A DNA stretch of 64,000 bases from an uncultured Erythrobacter sp. (GCA_947500645.1 CANMSD010000002.1:496001-560000); one strand, 5' to 3'; counted from the stretch's first letter, positions 20,453-30,747 are shown. The notes: a model not told the origin generated them from the sequence alone. Numbers and translations: made by a program.

Positions 20453-21145
20453 TTAGACAGCCAGCACCTTGATGCAATTGCGCCAGGTGCGGCGGACGAT
20501 CTGACGGCGTTGCTCCGGCGTCCGCTCGCTGCGCGCTTCGGTCGAGGACTCCCGGTCAAATAACATATCATACATGATAATCCGCTCCTCCTCCGGCGAA
20601 CTAAGCCGATCGAGCAAATTTTCCATCATGGCATGCACCATAGTGTCACTGGCCCCGCGCTCTGTCCGAGCGTGCGCTGTCTCGTCGACCACCTCGAATG
20701 GTGTCGCCGAATCTGGAACCGTCAGAGCGTCGAGGGAAACGGTGGAAGCTCCAGCATTCACCGCACTGCGCCGCTGATCAAGCCGCATGCGGTGGCGCAG
20801 GCTCTGCAGCTCGCCGCGAATTTGCCAGCTGACGTGAGTAGAGAAGCTCGCCTGGGTGGGGTCAAAAGTGTCGAGCGCGCGATGCACGCCGATAGCAGCC
20901 GCCTGTGCGGCATCGTCCAGCATATCGCTGAGTCCATATTGCAAAGCCAATCGACGGATACGCGGGCGTAGCAATTCGAGCAGCTGTGCGAAGCCGCAAT
21001 CACTTTGGCTACCTCGTGCAGCGTCGGCCAAACCGATCTTGCGCTCAGTCGAAATCCGGCACGCCCATTTTTCGATCGCACGGCTACGCGCATTGTTGTC
21101 GATCGCGCCTGAGCTTGCTCCGCTTCCCATCAATTCTGCCCCCAA
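20453..21145 (-). CDS. sigma-70 family (region 2) protein with atypical C-terminus
   Basis: LLELLRPRIRRLALQYGLSDMLDDAAQAAAIGVHRALDTFDPTQASFSTHVSWQIRGELQSLRHRMRLDQR matches sigma region 2; no clear region 4 helix-turn-helix. Confidence 0.7.
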   Translation of the reverse strand: MGAELMGSGASSGAIDNNARSRAIEKWACRISTERKIGLADAARGSQSDCGFAQLLELLRPRIRRLALQYGLSDMLDDAAQAAAIGVHRALDTFDPTQASFSTHVSWQIRGELQSLRHRMRLDQRRSAVNAGASTVSLDALTVPDSATPFEVVDETAHARTERGASDTMVHAMMENLLDRLSSPEEERIIMYDMLFDRESSTEARSERTPEQRRQIVRRTWRNCIKVLAV

Positions 21146-21212
21146 ACTGCCTGTCCGAGGATAAAAATATGCGCGGTGCCTTAGGGCAGCGATGAAGCGC
21201 TACTAGGGCTAG

Positions 21213-21683
21213 CTACGTATGACTTGGTCGTTGCGCCGTGCCGCAGTCCTGCCGCGAGCTGCCAGCCGCTTGTTCGTGGTCCGGCTTTTGCGCTTCAGCC
21301 AGTCGCTGTGCGCTGGCGAGCGCGCGCTCGCGATTACCTGCGATAAGAGCCGCTGCGCAGGCCGCACATTCCCTCTGTGATCGATGCGTGCGATCTTGCG
21401 CGACGACATGGCTGAGCAGAGCAAAAAGACGAAAGCGCGCTGGTTCGAATTCATCCGGCCGGGCGCAGACTTCTAGCATAGCGAAGTAGAGCTCGGCCGC
21501 AGCCGCCGAATTGCGCTTCTGATCACGCCACAGCGCCCGTCCGGTCAGCACAAATGCGCCCGAGCCAACTTCGAGTTGGCATGGTTCAACCGCTGTAATC
21601 AGTGCCCCGTTGATCACCGCCTGCGCGCCAGCGGCCAGCGTGATCGTCTTGGGGCTGGCAAGAGTTTCGTCGGCTTTGTTCAT
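21213..21683 (-). CDS. FlbT-like protein (flagellar regulator family), tentative
   Basis: ITLAAGAQAVINGALI, RNSAAAAELYFAMLEVC, AALIAGNRERALASAQRLAEAQ fit the FlbT layout by eye. Confidence 0.5.
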   Translation of the reverse strand: MNKADETLASPKTITLAAGAQAVINGALITAVEPCQLEVGSGAFVLTGRALWRDQKRNSAAAAELYFAMLEVCARPDEFEPARFRLFALLSHVVAQDRTHRSQRECAACAAALIAGNRERALASAQRLAEAQKPDHEQAAGSSRQDCGTAQRPSHT

Positions 21684-21731
21684 GCCAAATTTGTAGAGAG
21701 AACGCCGCGCCTTCGGGCGGTCTACGTGACA

Positions 21732-23024
21732 CTACATAAACGATATGATGAAGTGGATAGTCATGCCGACGAGGCCGCCAACCAAGGTGCCATTGATACG
21801 GATGAATTGCAGGTCGCGGCCAACGGCGCTTTCGATCCGGCCCGTGATTGTCGTCGCATCCCAGCGCTTCACCGTGTCGGAAACCAGCGTCACGATCTCT
21901 GAGCCATAGCGGGTTGCGATCCCAACCATGGTGCGCCGCGCAAAGCGGTTGATCTGCAATTGCAGCCGCTCGTCCTGTTTCAGCGCACCGCCCAGCTCCG
22001 CCAGCCCCTTGCGCATTTCATTTCCGAGCTCGCTATCGGCTTCGCGCGCGCGGCGAATCAGCGAACGGCGAATGCGCTCCCACACGCCCATCCACCATTC
22101 GGCAACAGCCGGGTTCTCAATCAGGTCGCGCTTCATGCTTTCGACCCGCTCGCGCGTGACGGCATCATGCTGCAGGTCTTTGCTAAGCTGTTGCAGCCCC
22201 TCCTCGATCTTGCTGCGCAGAGGATGCTCGGGATCCACCAGCACTTCGGCAAGTAATTTGTAGAGCCCATCGAGAACCGAACCAGAGATCCGTTCATCCA
22301 GGCCTGTCCAGCGGAGCACCGCATTGGCACGAGCGTGGATCACTTCGCGCACGGTCTCTTCATTGTCTTCAAGCGTCAGGCCAGCCCAGCGGATGAACCC
22401 GTCCATCAGCGGCATATGCCGCTGATCTGCAATCGCGCTTTCGAGCATACGACCGAGCAAAGGCGAAATGTCGATCTTCGCAAACTGGTTGCCCAAGCCC
22501 GAGCGTACCTGATTGCCCAGCCGGTCGGGATCGAGCGATTCCAGCACTTCGGCAAGCAGTTCCGCCGCGCCTCCAGTGATGCGGGAGCGCGGGTCCGCCC
22601 CGCTTTCGCTGCGCGCAGGAGCGACCAGAAAATCTCCGACCGCGCGCGCAACGTTCATTCCGGACATGCGCCGTGCGACGACCGCGGGCGTCAGAAAATT
22701 TTCCTGCAAGAATTGCGCCATCGTATCGGCGATACGATCCTTGTTTTCCGGTATGATCGCAGTGTGCGGAATCGGCAGACCGAGCGGGTGGCGGAACAAG
22801 GCCGTCACCGCAAACCAGTCGGCCAGCCCGCCAACCATCGCGGCCTCTGCAAAGGCGTTCACATAGCCCCAGGCCGGGTGCAGCTCGATATAGGGATGCG
22901 TTGTGAAGAACAGCACCGCCATCGCCGCCAACAGCCCTGTTGCTGTCCAGCGCATGCGCCGCGCGCGATCGGCGGTCAACGGCTCACCGCCAAAGGTCAA
23001 CGCTGTATGCCTGGCATCGTTCAT
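21732..23024 (-). CDS. DUF445 family membrane protein
   Basis: PAWGYVNAFAEAAMVGGLADWFAVTALFRHPLGLPIPHTAIIPENKDRIADTMAQFLQENFL; C-terminal INGTLVGGLVGMTIHFI. Confidence 0.93.
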   Translation of the reverse strand: MNDARHTALTFGGEPLTADRARRMRWTATGLLAAMAVLFFTTHPYIELHPAWGYVNAFAEAAMVGGLADWFAVTALFRHPLGLPIPHTAIIPENKDRIADTMAQFLQENFLTPAVVARRMSGMNVARAVGDFLVAPARSESGADPRSRITGGAAELLAEVLESLDPDRLGNQVRSGLGNQFAKIDISPLLGRMLESAIADQRHMPLMDGFIRWAGLTLEDNEETVREVIHARANAVLRWTGLDERISGSVLDGLYKLLAEVLVDPEHPLRSKIEEGLQQLSKDLQHDAVTRERVESMKRDLIENPAVAEWWMGVWERIRRSLIRRAREADSELGNEMRKGLAELGGALKQDERLQLQINRFARRTMVGIATRYGSEIVTLVSDTVKRWDATTITGRIESAVGRDLQFIRINGTLVGGLVGMTIHFIISFM

Positions 23025-23088
23025 GCAAGCAGCTCTTGGCGCGCCGCCTCAAGCGGCGACACCCCGTTAGCCATAGCGTGGGGAGCCG

Positions 23089-26000
23089 TCACTCGGCCGG
23101 CTCAGCCCCTGGCGGCAGGCGCGTTGCCGGAGTGGCGGGCTTCACGCCAGCAGGATCGGCGACGGGCGGCTGGTTGCTGCTGGTTTCATCGCCAGGGCGA
23201 TAGGTGAGCATCCGCTCTCGCAGCCATGGTCCGACGCGTTTTTCAAAACTGTCCGCCAGACTGAACCCCGCCGGGACGATCAGCAGCGTCAGCACCGTCG
23301 AAAGGATCAGACCGCCAATCACGACAATGCCCATGGGCTGACGCCAAGCGCCGTCACCGCTGAGCGAAATCGCGGTTGGGACCATGCCAGCCGTCATTGC
23401 CACTGTAGTCATTACAATCGGCTGCGCACGTTTGTGGCCAGCTTCCATAATGGCTTTGAACTGCTCGGTACCAGTCTCCATTTCCTCGATCGCAAAGTCG
23501 ATCAACAGGATCGAGTTTTTCGAGACGATTCCCAGGAGTAGCAGGATGCCGATATAGACCGGCATGCTTTGCGCTTGGCCAACCAGCCAGATCAGCAGGA
23601 TACCGCCCAGCGGGGCGAGTGCGAGCGACGTCATATTGACCAGCGGGCTCATCAGCCTCTTATAAAGCAGCACCAGCACCGCAAACACTAGCAGCACCCC
23701 GGCGATGATGGCGATTAGCAAATTTACCTGAAGCTCTTGCTGCCATTCGTCTTCGCCCACGACGTCGCGGATGACGCCTTGCGGCAGGTTATCGAGGATC
23801 GGTAGCGCATCAACCTGCTGCTGCGCTTCGCCTTTCAGAACGCCACTGGCGAGGTCGGCTCCAACGAGAACGCGGCGGTTCTGGTTGTAGCGCTGAATCG
23901 CGGTCGGACCTGAGCCAAACTCGATATCGGCCACCCGACCCAGGGGTACAGAGCCGCCATTGTTGGTCTGAACCGGCAGGTTTTCGATGGTCGTGAGATC
24001 TGTACGCGCTTCTGGCGACAGCTTCACACGGATCGGTATCTGACGATCGGACAGGGAGAATTTCGCAGCGTTCTGCTCGATCTCGCCAAGAGTCGCGATG
24101 CGGATCGTTTGGCTGAGCGCAATCGTCGTGACGCCAAGCTCTGCTGCGATATTTTCACGCGGAGTGATGATGATCTCAGGGCGATTGATATCTGCGCTGA
24201 TGCGCGGCGCGACAATTGTATTGAGCCCTTTCATCTGCTCGACCAGGGTCGTTGCAGTCTCTTCAAGCAGTGCAGGATCGGAACCAGCGAGCATCACCGT
24301 CAGATCGCGGCCAGAACCAAACCCTCCACTCTGCGATTCAAACCGCACACGCGCATCCGGAATCTTGGCGAGCAAAGGCCCAACTTCGCGCTCAAATTCG
24401 ATCGAGGTGCGCTCACGGTCGTCCTTGAGAGTAATGTAAATCGACGCATTGCCAATCCGCACCCGCTCAAGTGCGAGTTCAACCTCAGGCTGCTCATAGA
24501 GAATATCGGCGACTTGCTCGGTAACCCGCTTGGTGGTTGCCAGTGTGGTACCGGGCACCATCTCGATGTCGACGGTGCTATTTGCATCATCAATGGTCGG
24601 CTGGAATTGAGCTGGGATTTGCCCGAACAGCAGGATCGTGACGAGCAAGGCAAACCAGCCGAGCCCGAGCATCCAGACTCGGTGATCATAGAAACGGGAC
24701 GTCAGATAGTTTATCGTGCCCGGGCGCTTTGCGACCCGCTTACAACCAAGAAATGCGACAAAGGCAGCGCTCACCATCAACGGCAGGGTAAGAAGTGCAA
24801 CGATATATTGAGCAAGGTTCAAAGAGGCAAAATCAAGCTGGGCCGATCCGCTGCTTTCGGTCGTCGCAGAAGCGGGCGCGGGATCACCCAATGCGAGGAT
24901 CACCCCCCCAGCGATGATGCCAGCGATCGCCGCGGCAGTGACAACAACGAGAGCGCCCAATATCTTTGAAAAAAGGCGAGCCACACCATGTTCGGAGCGC
25001 AAAAGCTTCGCCAGTCCACGTATTGCCATAAACGCCAGCCAGCCCGCGACGAACCCAATCACCACAGCAAGAAGCAGCAGGAACACTTCGAAGATTTTGG
25101 CAACAAACCCATGCGCGAACGAGTTTTCGTCGTTTGAGACGAGAGCCCCAACCTTGTTCGGAATATCCAAACCAACCAGACCGTCAAACCCTGGAACATT
25201 AGCACCATTGTAGAGACCGAACATTGCAAACGCAGGCACTACCAAAATCGCGATGACGACCAGAAACAGCGCAATGACGTACAGCCAGCGACTCTTCGGC
25301 CCCGGCAATCCCTCGCGTTTCTCAAGCATTTTGCTGCGATCAAGCGACCAGCCGAGGACGCGCATATAGCGGTCCATCCACGGGCCTTCGCCGTGGGCAG
25401 CATGCCCTTTCGCCGCAAGGAAATAGGCGGCTAGCATAGGTGTGATCATACGAGCTACCGCAAGGCTCATCAGCACTGCGATAACAACGGTTAGGCCGAA
25501 ATTCTGGAAAAACTGACCTGAAATGCCCGGCATCAAGCCGACCGGCAGGAAGACCGCGACGATACAGAAACTGGTCGCCACCACTGGCAGTCCGATTTCA
25601 TCGGCCGCATCGATCGAAGCCTCATAGGCGGATTTGCCCATTCGCATGTGCCTGACGATATTCTCGATCTCCACGATCGCATCATCGACCAGAACACCGG
25701 CCACCAGCCCCAGCGCGAGCAAAGACAAGAAATTCAGATTGAAACCCAGCAGGTCCATGAACCAGAAGGTCGGGATCGCGGAAAGCGGAATGGCGACAGC
25801 GGAAATAAAGGTCGCGCGCCAATCACGCAGGAAAAAGAACACCACGACGACGGCCAGAAGAGCGCCTTCGATCAGTGCCCTCATGGAGCTGCTATATTGG
25901 CTTTCCGTGTAAACCACTGTGTTGAACAGCGGGATGAAAGTGACGTCAGGGTTTTCGGCCTGGATTTTCTCGATCTCTGCCTTTGCCTCGTCGAACACGG

Positions 26001-26889
26001 TGACATCGGAGGCACCGCGAGCGCGGCTCATGTAGAAATTGACGACTTCCTTGTCGCGCACCTCACTAATCGAAGTGCGTTCGGAATAGCCATCGCGCAC
26101 CGTTGCGACGTCTGCGAGGCGAATGGTCCGATTGCCGCCCAGCTGAATCTGCCGCTGAGCGAGATCGTAGGCTGTCTCATTATTACCGAGAACCCGCAGA
26201 GACTGCCGCGTGCCGCCCACCTCTGCGAGGCCGCCCGCCGCATCGACATTGGACTGGCGTAGCACCCCATTGATTTGCGATGCTGTTACGCCAAGCGCCT
26301 GAATCTTGGCCGGATCGAGGATCACCTCGATTTCGCGGTTTACGCCACCCCAGCGGCCCGTTTCCGCCATGCCGGGAATATCGAGCAAGCGTTTCGCAAC
26401 AGTGTCGTCGATAAACCAGCTTAGCTGCTCGATCGTCATGTCATTGGCTTCGACCGCATAAATACCGAGAAAGCCGCCAGCGACTTGCGCCTTGCTGATG
26501 CGCGGTTCCAGAATGCCGTCGGGCAGGCTGCCGCGCACGGTGTCGATCGCGTTTTTGACCTCCACCACCGCATCATCGGGGTCGGTACCGATCTCAAATT
26601 CGACAAACGTACTGGAATTGCCCTCGCTCGCGGTCGAATTGATTGATTTTACGCCATTGATCGAGCGAACCCCGCTTTCGACCAGTTGGGTGATCTGGTT
26701 TTCGATTTCGGTCGGCGCTGCGCCCGGTTGCGAGATGCTGATCTGCACACCGGGGAATTCGACGTCCGGATTGTTCGTCACATCCATTCGCGAAAAACTG
26801 ATGAGGCCGGCCAGCAAAAGCGCGGTGAACATCACCAGCGGGATTACCGGATTGCGGATCGACCAGGCAGAGATATTGCGGAAATTCAT
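23089..26889 (-). CDS. efflux RND transporter permease subunit (HAE1-like) with large central insertion
   Basis: MNFRNISAWSIRNPVIPLVMFTALLLAGLISFSRMDVTNNPDVEFPGVQISISQPGAAPTEIENQIT; LALGLVAGVLVDDAIVEIENI; 1266 aa. Confidence 0.95.
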   Translation of the reverse strand: MNFRNISAWSIRNPVIPLVMFTALLLAGLISFSRMDVTNNPDVEFPGVQISISQPGAAPTEIENQITQLVESGVRSINGVKSINSTASEGNSSTFVEFEIGTDPDDAVVEVKNAIDTVRGSLPDGILEPRISKAQVAGGFLGIYAVEANDMTIEQLSWFIDDTVAKRLLDIPGMAETGRWGGVNREIEVILDPAKIQALGVTASQINGVLRQSNVDAAGGLAEVGGTRQSLRVLGNNETAYDLAQRQIQLGGNRTIRLADVATVRDGYSERTSISEVRDKEVVNFYMSRARGASDVTVFDEAKAEIEKIQAENPDVTFIPLFNTVVYTESQYSSSMRALIEGALLAVVVVFFFLRDWRATFISAVAIPLSAIPTFWFMDLLGFNLNFLSLLALGLVAGVLVDDAIVEIENIVRHMRMGKSAYEASIDAADEIGLPVVATSFCIVAVFLPVGLMPGISGQFFQNFGLTVVIAVLMSLAVARMITPMLAAYFLAAKGHAAHGEGPWMDRYMRVLGWSLDRSKMLEKREGLPGPKSRWLYVIALFLVVIAILVVPAFAMFGLYNGANVPGFDGLVGLDIPNKVGALVSNDENSFAHGFVAKIFEVFLLLLAVVIGFVAGWLAFMAIRGLAKLLRSEHGVARLFSKILGALVVVTAAAIAGIIAGGVILALGDPAPASATTESSGSAQLDFASLNLAQYIVALLTLPLMVSAAFVAFLGCKRVAKRPGTINYLTSRFYDHRVWMLGLGWFALLVTILLFGQIPAQFQPTIDDANSTVDIEMVPGTTLATTKRVTEQVADILYEQPEVELALERVRIGNASIYITLKDDRERTSIEFEREVGPLLAKIPDARVRFESQSGGFGSGRDLTVMLAGSDPALLEETATTLVEQMKGLNTIVAPRISADINRPEIIITPRENIAAELGVTTIALSQTIRIATLGEIEQNAAKFSLSDRQIPIRVKLSPEARTDLTTIENLPVQTNNGGSVPLGRVADIEFGSGPTAIQRYNQNRRVLVGADLASGVLKGEAQQQVDALPILDNLPQGVIRDVVGEDEWQQELQVNLLIAIIAGVLLVFAVLVLLYKRLMSPLVNMTSLALAPLGGILLIWLVGQAQSMPVYIGILLLLGIVSKNSILLIDFAIEEMETGTEQFKAIMEAGHKRAQPIVMTTVAMTAGMVPTAISLSGDGAWRQPMGIVVIGGLILSTVLTLLIVPAGFSLADSFEKRVGPWLRERMLTYRPGDETSSNQPPVADPAGVKPATPATRLPPGAEPAE

Positions 26890-26947
26890 AACATCACGCC
26901 CGTTCTAGTCCGATTGGCTACAGATCGCTCTTTAGACATATCGCGCC

Positions 26948-28141
26948 TCAGCTTTCCTCGCGCCGCGGATTGACCGTTTCGCCCGGATTGAGGAACCCGC
27001 CAGCCCGCAGCACCACTTGCTCGTTGCCCGACAGCCCTTCGGTAATCGCGATACCCTGACGCGTATTCATGCCTGTGGTTACATCACGGCGAACGGCTTT
27101 ATTCTCATCGTCGACGACATAGACGAAGCTGCCGGCATCATCGGCCAGAACTGCGCTCTCGGGTAGAACCGTGGCTACCAGCGTCCCGCTCTGGATTTCA
27201 GCCGTCGCAAAGCCGCCAGGACGAAGTTCAGGTGCGTAGGCGAGTGCAATACGCGCAGTACCCTGGCGATTCTGCGGATCAATCACGGGCGATAGCTGCC
27301 ACACCTGGCCGGTGAAACTTTTGTCCGAACCACTCGGCACGACCGATGCCTGAACGCCTTGGCCGAGTCTTGCGAGCTGATCCTGACTGAGCTGGGCAAG
27401 CATTTCCATCTCACCGCCGCGTGCGATATTGAACAAAGGTGGTGCGCCTGCACCGACCGTCTGACCAGGTTCAACATTGCGCTCAAGCACCAAGCCGGAA
27501 GCAGGAGCTACAATGTTAAGGCGTGCATTTCTCGCCCGCAATTCGCGCAATTGTGCTTCAGCGACGTTCACGCGTGCGACGGCGGCGTCGCGGGTCGCGG
27601 TCAAGCGGTCGACATCGGCCTTCGAGATGAAACCACGCTCAACCAACTGCAAAGCGCGATCGAGATTGGCTTGAGCGAGATCGGCATCGGCTTTTGCAAC
27701 CGCGATTTGCGCCGCCTGCGCTTGCGCCTGCTGCGACTGAACCGAGCGATCGATCACAGCCAGAACCTGTCCCTGACGGACCCAGTCACCGGCATCAACC
27801 GGGACCGAAACGACCCGACCACCTTCGCCAACCACACCGACGGGCATGGCGCGACGCGCAGCGATGGTTCCGGGCGCGCTGATCATGCCTTCGACGGTCG
27901 TCTGACCGGGAGCAACAACGGTGACAACCGGAGCCTGCGAATTGTCGTCGCCAGCCGCCGCACCGTCATCGCCGGTAAGTACGACGTAAGTGGCGATCGC
28001 CAGCAGCAGACCGATCACGATTATCCCGACCAGCGCAACGCGGCGCGAAATCAGCGGCTTGTCAGCGCGTACGCCGGACAAGTCTGACGGCACGCTGTCA
28101 GCGGCTTCAGCTGTTATCGAACTCTCGTAATTCATGGCCAA
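26948..28141 (-). CDS. efflux RND transporter periplasmic adaptor subunit
   Basis: One TM, lipoyl/hairpin signature (GRVVSVPVDAGDWVRQGQVLAVIDRS), IVAPASGLVLERNVEPGQTVGAGAPPLF, GGFLNPGETVNPR. Confidence 0.93.
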   Translation of the reverse strand: MAMNYESSITAEAADSVPSDLSGVRADKPLISRRVALVGIIVIGLLLAIATYVVLTGDDGAAAGDDNSQAPVVTVVAPGQTTVEGMISAPGTIAARRAMPVGVVGEGGRVVSVPVDAGDWVRQGQVLAVIDRSVQSQQAQAQAAQIAVAKADADLAQANLDRALQLVERGFISKADVDRLTATRDAAVARVNVAEAQLRELRARNARLNIVAPASGLVLERNVEPGQTVGAGAPPLFNIARGGEMEMLAQLSQDQLARLGQGVQASVVPSGSDKSFTGQVWQLSPVIDPQNRQGTARIALAYAPELRPGGFATAEIQSGTLVATVLPESAVLADDAGSFVYVVDDENKAVRRDVTTGMNTRQGIAITEGLSGNEQVVLRAGGFLNPGETVNPRREES

Positions 28142-28293
28142 TCCTCAGGCGTCATTTCAAGGGTGTGTTATACTGATAACTCACCTTGCGCAATCCCTCA
28201 TACGCCCGGGGAAAGAATCGGGCAATGCGCGGTTCGACTGATGACTTTGACGATAGACGAGCGGCATGCAGCTTAAGTTCCTAACTCTGCACG

Positions 28294-28330
28294 AAAAAGG
28301 GCGAAGCCGCATATCGCAGCCCCGCCCTTC
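28294..28330 (-). terminator. rho-independent terminator for the GlsB/YeaQ gene
   Basis: On the minus strand AAGGGCGGGGCTGCgatatGCGGCTTCGCCCTTTTT. Confidence 0.75.
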
Positions 28331-28354
28331 GAATAAGGCTTTGTTTCGCCCTGC

Positions 28355-28621
28355 TTACCGCACGCGGCCACGCTGGATCAGGTTGACGATGCCAAGCAGG
28401 ACGACCGCACCGACCACAGCAACGCCCAGACCGGTCAGCGAGAACTCTTGGACGCTTCCGCTAATTCCGAGCAATGGGCCAACGATTACGTTGCCTACAA
28501 TCGATCCGACACAGCCGACTACGATATTCCAAAAGATGCCCATCGACGCGTCACGGTTCATGACCAGACTGGCCAGCCATCCAGCGACACCGCCAACGAT
28601 AAGCGCAATAATCCAACCCAT
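28355..28621 (-). CDS. GlsB/YeaQ/YmgE family stress response membrane protein
   Basis: MGWIIALIVGGVAGWLASLVMNRDASMGIFWNIVVGCVGSIVGNVI. Confidence 0.9.
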   Translation of the reverse strand: MGWIIALIVGGVAGWLASLVMNRDASMGIFWNIVVGCVGSIVGNVIVGPLLGISGSVQEFSLTGLGVAVVGAVVLLGIVNLIQRGRVR

Positions 28622-28730
28622 TATAGTTCCTCCTCTGTTGCAACCCCAGTGGCTACATACATGGAAGAACAAGGTCGAGTGGTATTCGGTTCCGAGTGAG
28701 GCCAAATCTGGCGACGCTCAGGCCCCGCGG

Positions 28731-29030
28731 TCAGTATTTCAGCTGGCGTTCGTAGAGGTCGCGATAGTGCTGAATACGGGTCACACGCAGGCCCTGCATA
28801 CCGGAACGGTCGACAGCGCGCTGCCAAGAAGCGAACTCTTCCAGAGTAAGTCCGTAGCGCTCAAGCACTTCATCAATCGTCAGGAGGCCGCCATTTACCG
28901 CAGCCACGACTTCAGCCTTGCGACGCACAACCCAACGTTTGGTCTTGGGCGACGGCAAGTCATCAATCGTCAATGGCTCACCAAGTGGGCCAATGACTTG
29001 TGCGGGGCGGATGTCCTGATTTTCAATCAT
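28731..29030 (-). CDS. sciP: DUF1153 protein, SciP-like cell-cycle regulator (CtrA inhibitor)
   Basis: VIGPLGEPLTIDDLPSPKTKRWVVRRKAEVVAAVNGGLLTIDEVLERYGLTLEEFASWQRAVDRSGMQGLRVTRIQHYR. Confidence 0.88.
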   Translation of the reverse strand: MIENQDIRPAQVIGPLGEPLTIDDLPSPKTKRWVVRRKAEVVAAVNGGLLTIDEVLERYGLTLEEFASWQRAVDRSGMQGLRVTRIQHYRDLYERQLKY

Positions 29031-29400
29031 TTACTGTCTCTCGATCGCCTCGTGCCGCGTCGTCATGTAGTTGAGAACCTATGACAACTGAGGCTTTGCG
29101 ACCTTCTAAAGCAATAGGGTTAACAGGCCGTTCGCCTTCATTGATCGCAGCAAAGTAACTGGCTGCCGCATCTCCGAAGCTGGCCACGCTCACAGATCCA
29201 TGCGCCGTCTTGTCGCGTCGCATGACAGCGCGCAGGTCGCGCGCAGCGTTGATTCGTGCAGCTAGTTCGCTCCATCCGATAGCGCGCAGCGCATCGCCAG
29301 CACGCGCATCCGAGCCGTCAACCGGCACGGAGACGCCCGCGTGCGCATAGGCAGCATCTGCCAGCTGGGTGCCTGGAATCGATGGAACGTTTTCGAACAT
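29023..29400 (-). CDS. hypothetical protein immediately upstream of and overlapping sciP
   Basis: 125-aa ORF overlapping the sciP start by 8 nt; MFENVPSIPGTQLADAAYAHAGVSVPVDGSDARAGDALRAIGW. Confidence 0.65.
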   Translation of the reverse strand: MFENVPSIPGTQLADAAYAHAGVSVPVDGSDARAGDALRAIGWSELAARINAARDLRAVMRRDKTAHGSVSVASFGDAAASYFAAINEGERPVNPIALEGRKASVVIGSQLHDDAARGDRETVND

Positions 29401-29580
29401 TCCATTGTCTCTAGTGCGAGCTCGTCAATATGAAGTAAAACTCGCGTTTACCTGACCTTAGGAATACTGCGCGGCCCAAAAGCAACAAAATTGCCCTCGA
29501 TTGCCGAGTGGCGACCCTCACGTAAATAGCCCCAAACCACTGGAATAGTGCATCAAGCGCGTGTAAAGGGGCCCTTCTTC

Positions 29581-30747
29581 ATGACCACCAACGCTGTTCT
29601 TGAAAGCCAGTCCGAGTTCGGGCTCGATGCTGCCGCGCTGTTCGATTTGCCGAAACCGGCGAGCGAAAGCCGTATCGTTGTCGCCATGTCGGGCGGGGTC
29701 GACTCCTCTGTAGTCGCAGCTCTAGCGGCAGAATCCGGCGCAGAAGTGGTTGGCATCACTCTGCAGCTTTATGATTATGGCGCAGCGACCGGTCGCAAGG
29801 GAGCCTGCTGTGCAGGCGACGATATTCAGGATGCCCGCGCGGTATGCGATCGGTTGGGCATCGCGCATTACGTGTTCGATCATGAAAGTGCCTTTCGCGA
29901 GGATGTGGTCGAGCAGTTTGCAGACGAATATCTTGCCGGTCGCACCCCGGTGCCTTGCATACGCTGCAATATGGGGCCGAAATTCACAGATCTGTTTCGC
30001 ATGGCACGCGAGCTGGGCGCAGATTGCCTGACGACAGGGCATTATGTCCGCCGTGTCGAAGCGGAAGGCGGACCGCATCTTTATCGTGCGGTCGATCCGG
30101 CGCGCGATCAGTCGTATTTTCTTTACGCCACGACGCAAGAACAGCTCGACTATATCCGCTTCCCGCTCGGCGGTCTGCCGAAAGCGAAAGTGCGAGAGCT
30201 GGCCGAGGCGGCGGGGCTGCGCAATGCGGCCAAGCCCGACAGTCAGGACATCTGCTTTGTTCCCGACGGCAATTACGCCAAGATCGTAAAGTCACTGCGT
30301 CCTGAAGGCGGCGTGCCGGGCAATATTGTCCATGCTCAGACTGGCGAAACTCTAGGTGAACACCAGGGCATCGTTCACTTCACCGTCGGTCAGCGCAAGG
30401 GTTTGGATATCGGCGGTCAGCCTGAGCCGCTCTATGTCGTCGGCCTCGATCCCGAGACGCGTGAAGTGCGTGTCGGCCCCAAAGTCATGCTGGCGATTGA
30501 TGAAGCGCAGTTGATCGAGACCAATCGGATTGGCGGTCTGCCGGATGAGCCGCTGACGGCGAAAGTTCGCAGCCTGGCCAAGCCAGTGCCGATCGAATTA
30601 GTTGGCCCGCTTGGCGACAATGCGCCGGCCACGGTCCGCTTTGCTTCACCGGAATTTGGCGTTGCACCCGGTCAGGCTGCGGTGATCTATTCTGGCGAGC
30701 GAGTCATCGGTGGTGGTTGGATCGACGGAACGCGCGCAGCTGGATGA
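29581..30747 (+). CDS. mnmA: tRNA 2-thiouridine(34) synthase
   Basis: [73 protein letters not shown]. Confidence 0.96.
   Translation: MTTNAVLESQSEFGLDAAALFDLPKPASESRIVVAMSGGVDSSVVAALAAESGAEVVGITLQLYDYGAATGRKGACCAGDDIQDARAVCDRLGIAHYVFDHESAFREDVVEQFADEYLAGRTPVPCIRCNMGPKFTDLFRMARELGADCLTTGHYVRRVEAEGGPHLYRAVDPARDQSYFLYATTQEQLDYIRFPLGGLPKAKVRELAEAAGLRNAAKPDSQDICFVPDGNYAKIVKSLRPEGGVPGNIVHAQTGETLGEHQGIVHFTVGQRKGLDIGGQPEPLYVVGLDPETREVRVGPKVMLAIDEAQLIETNRIGGLPDEPLTAKVRSLAKPVPIELVGPLGDNAPATVRFASPEFGVAPGQAAVIYSGERVIGGGWIDGTRAAG

Noticed and set aside
22335-23207. 290-aa plus-strand ORF
   Set aside because: Antisense to DUF445 and the RND gene; no recognisable features.
24109-24969. 286-aa plus-strand ORF
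   Set aside because: Antisense to the RND permease.
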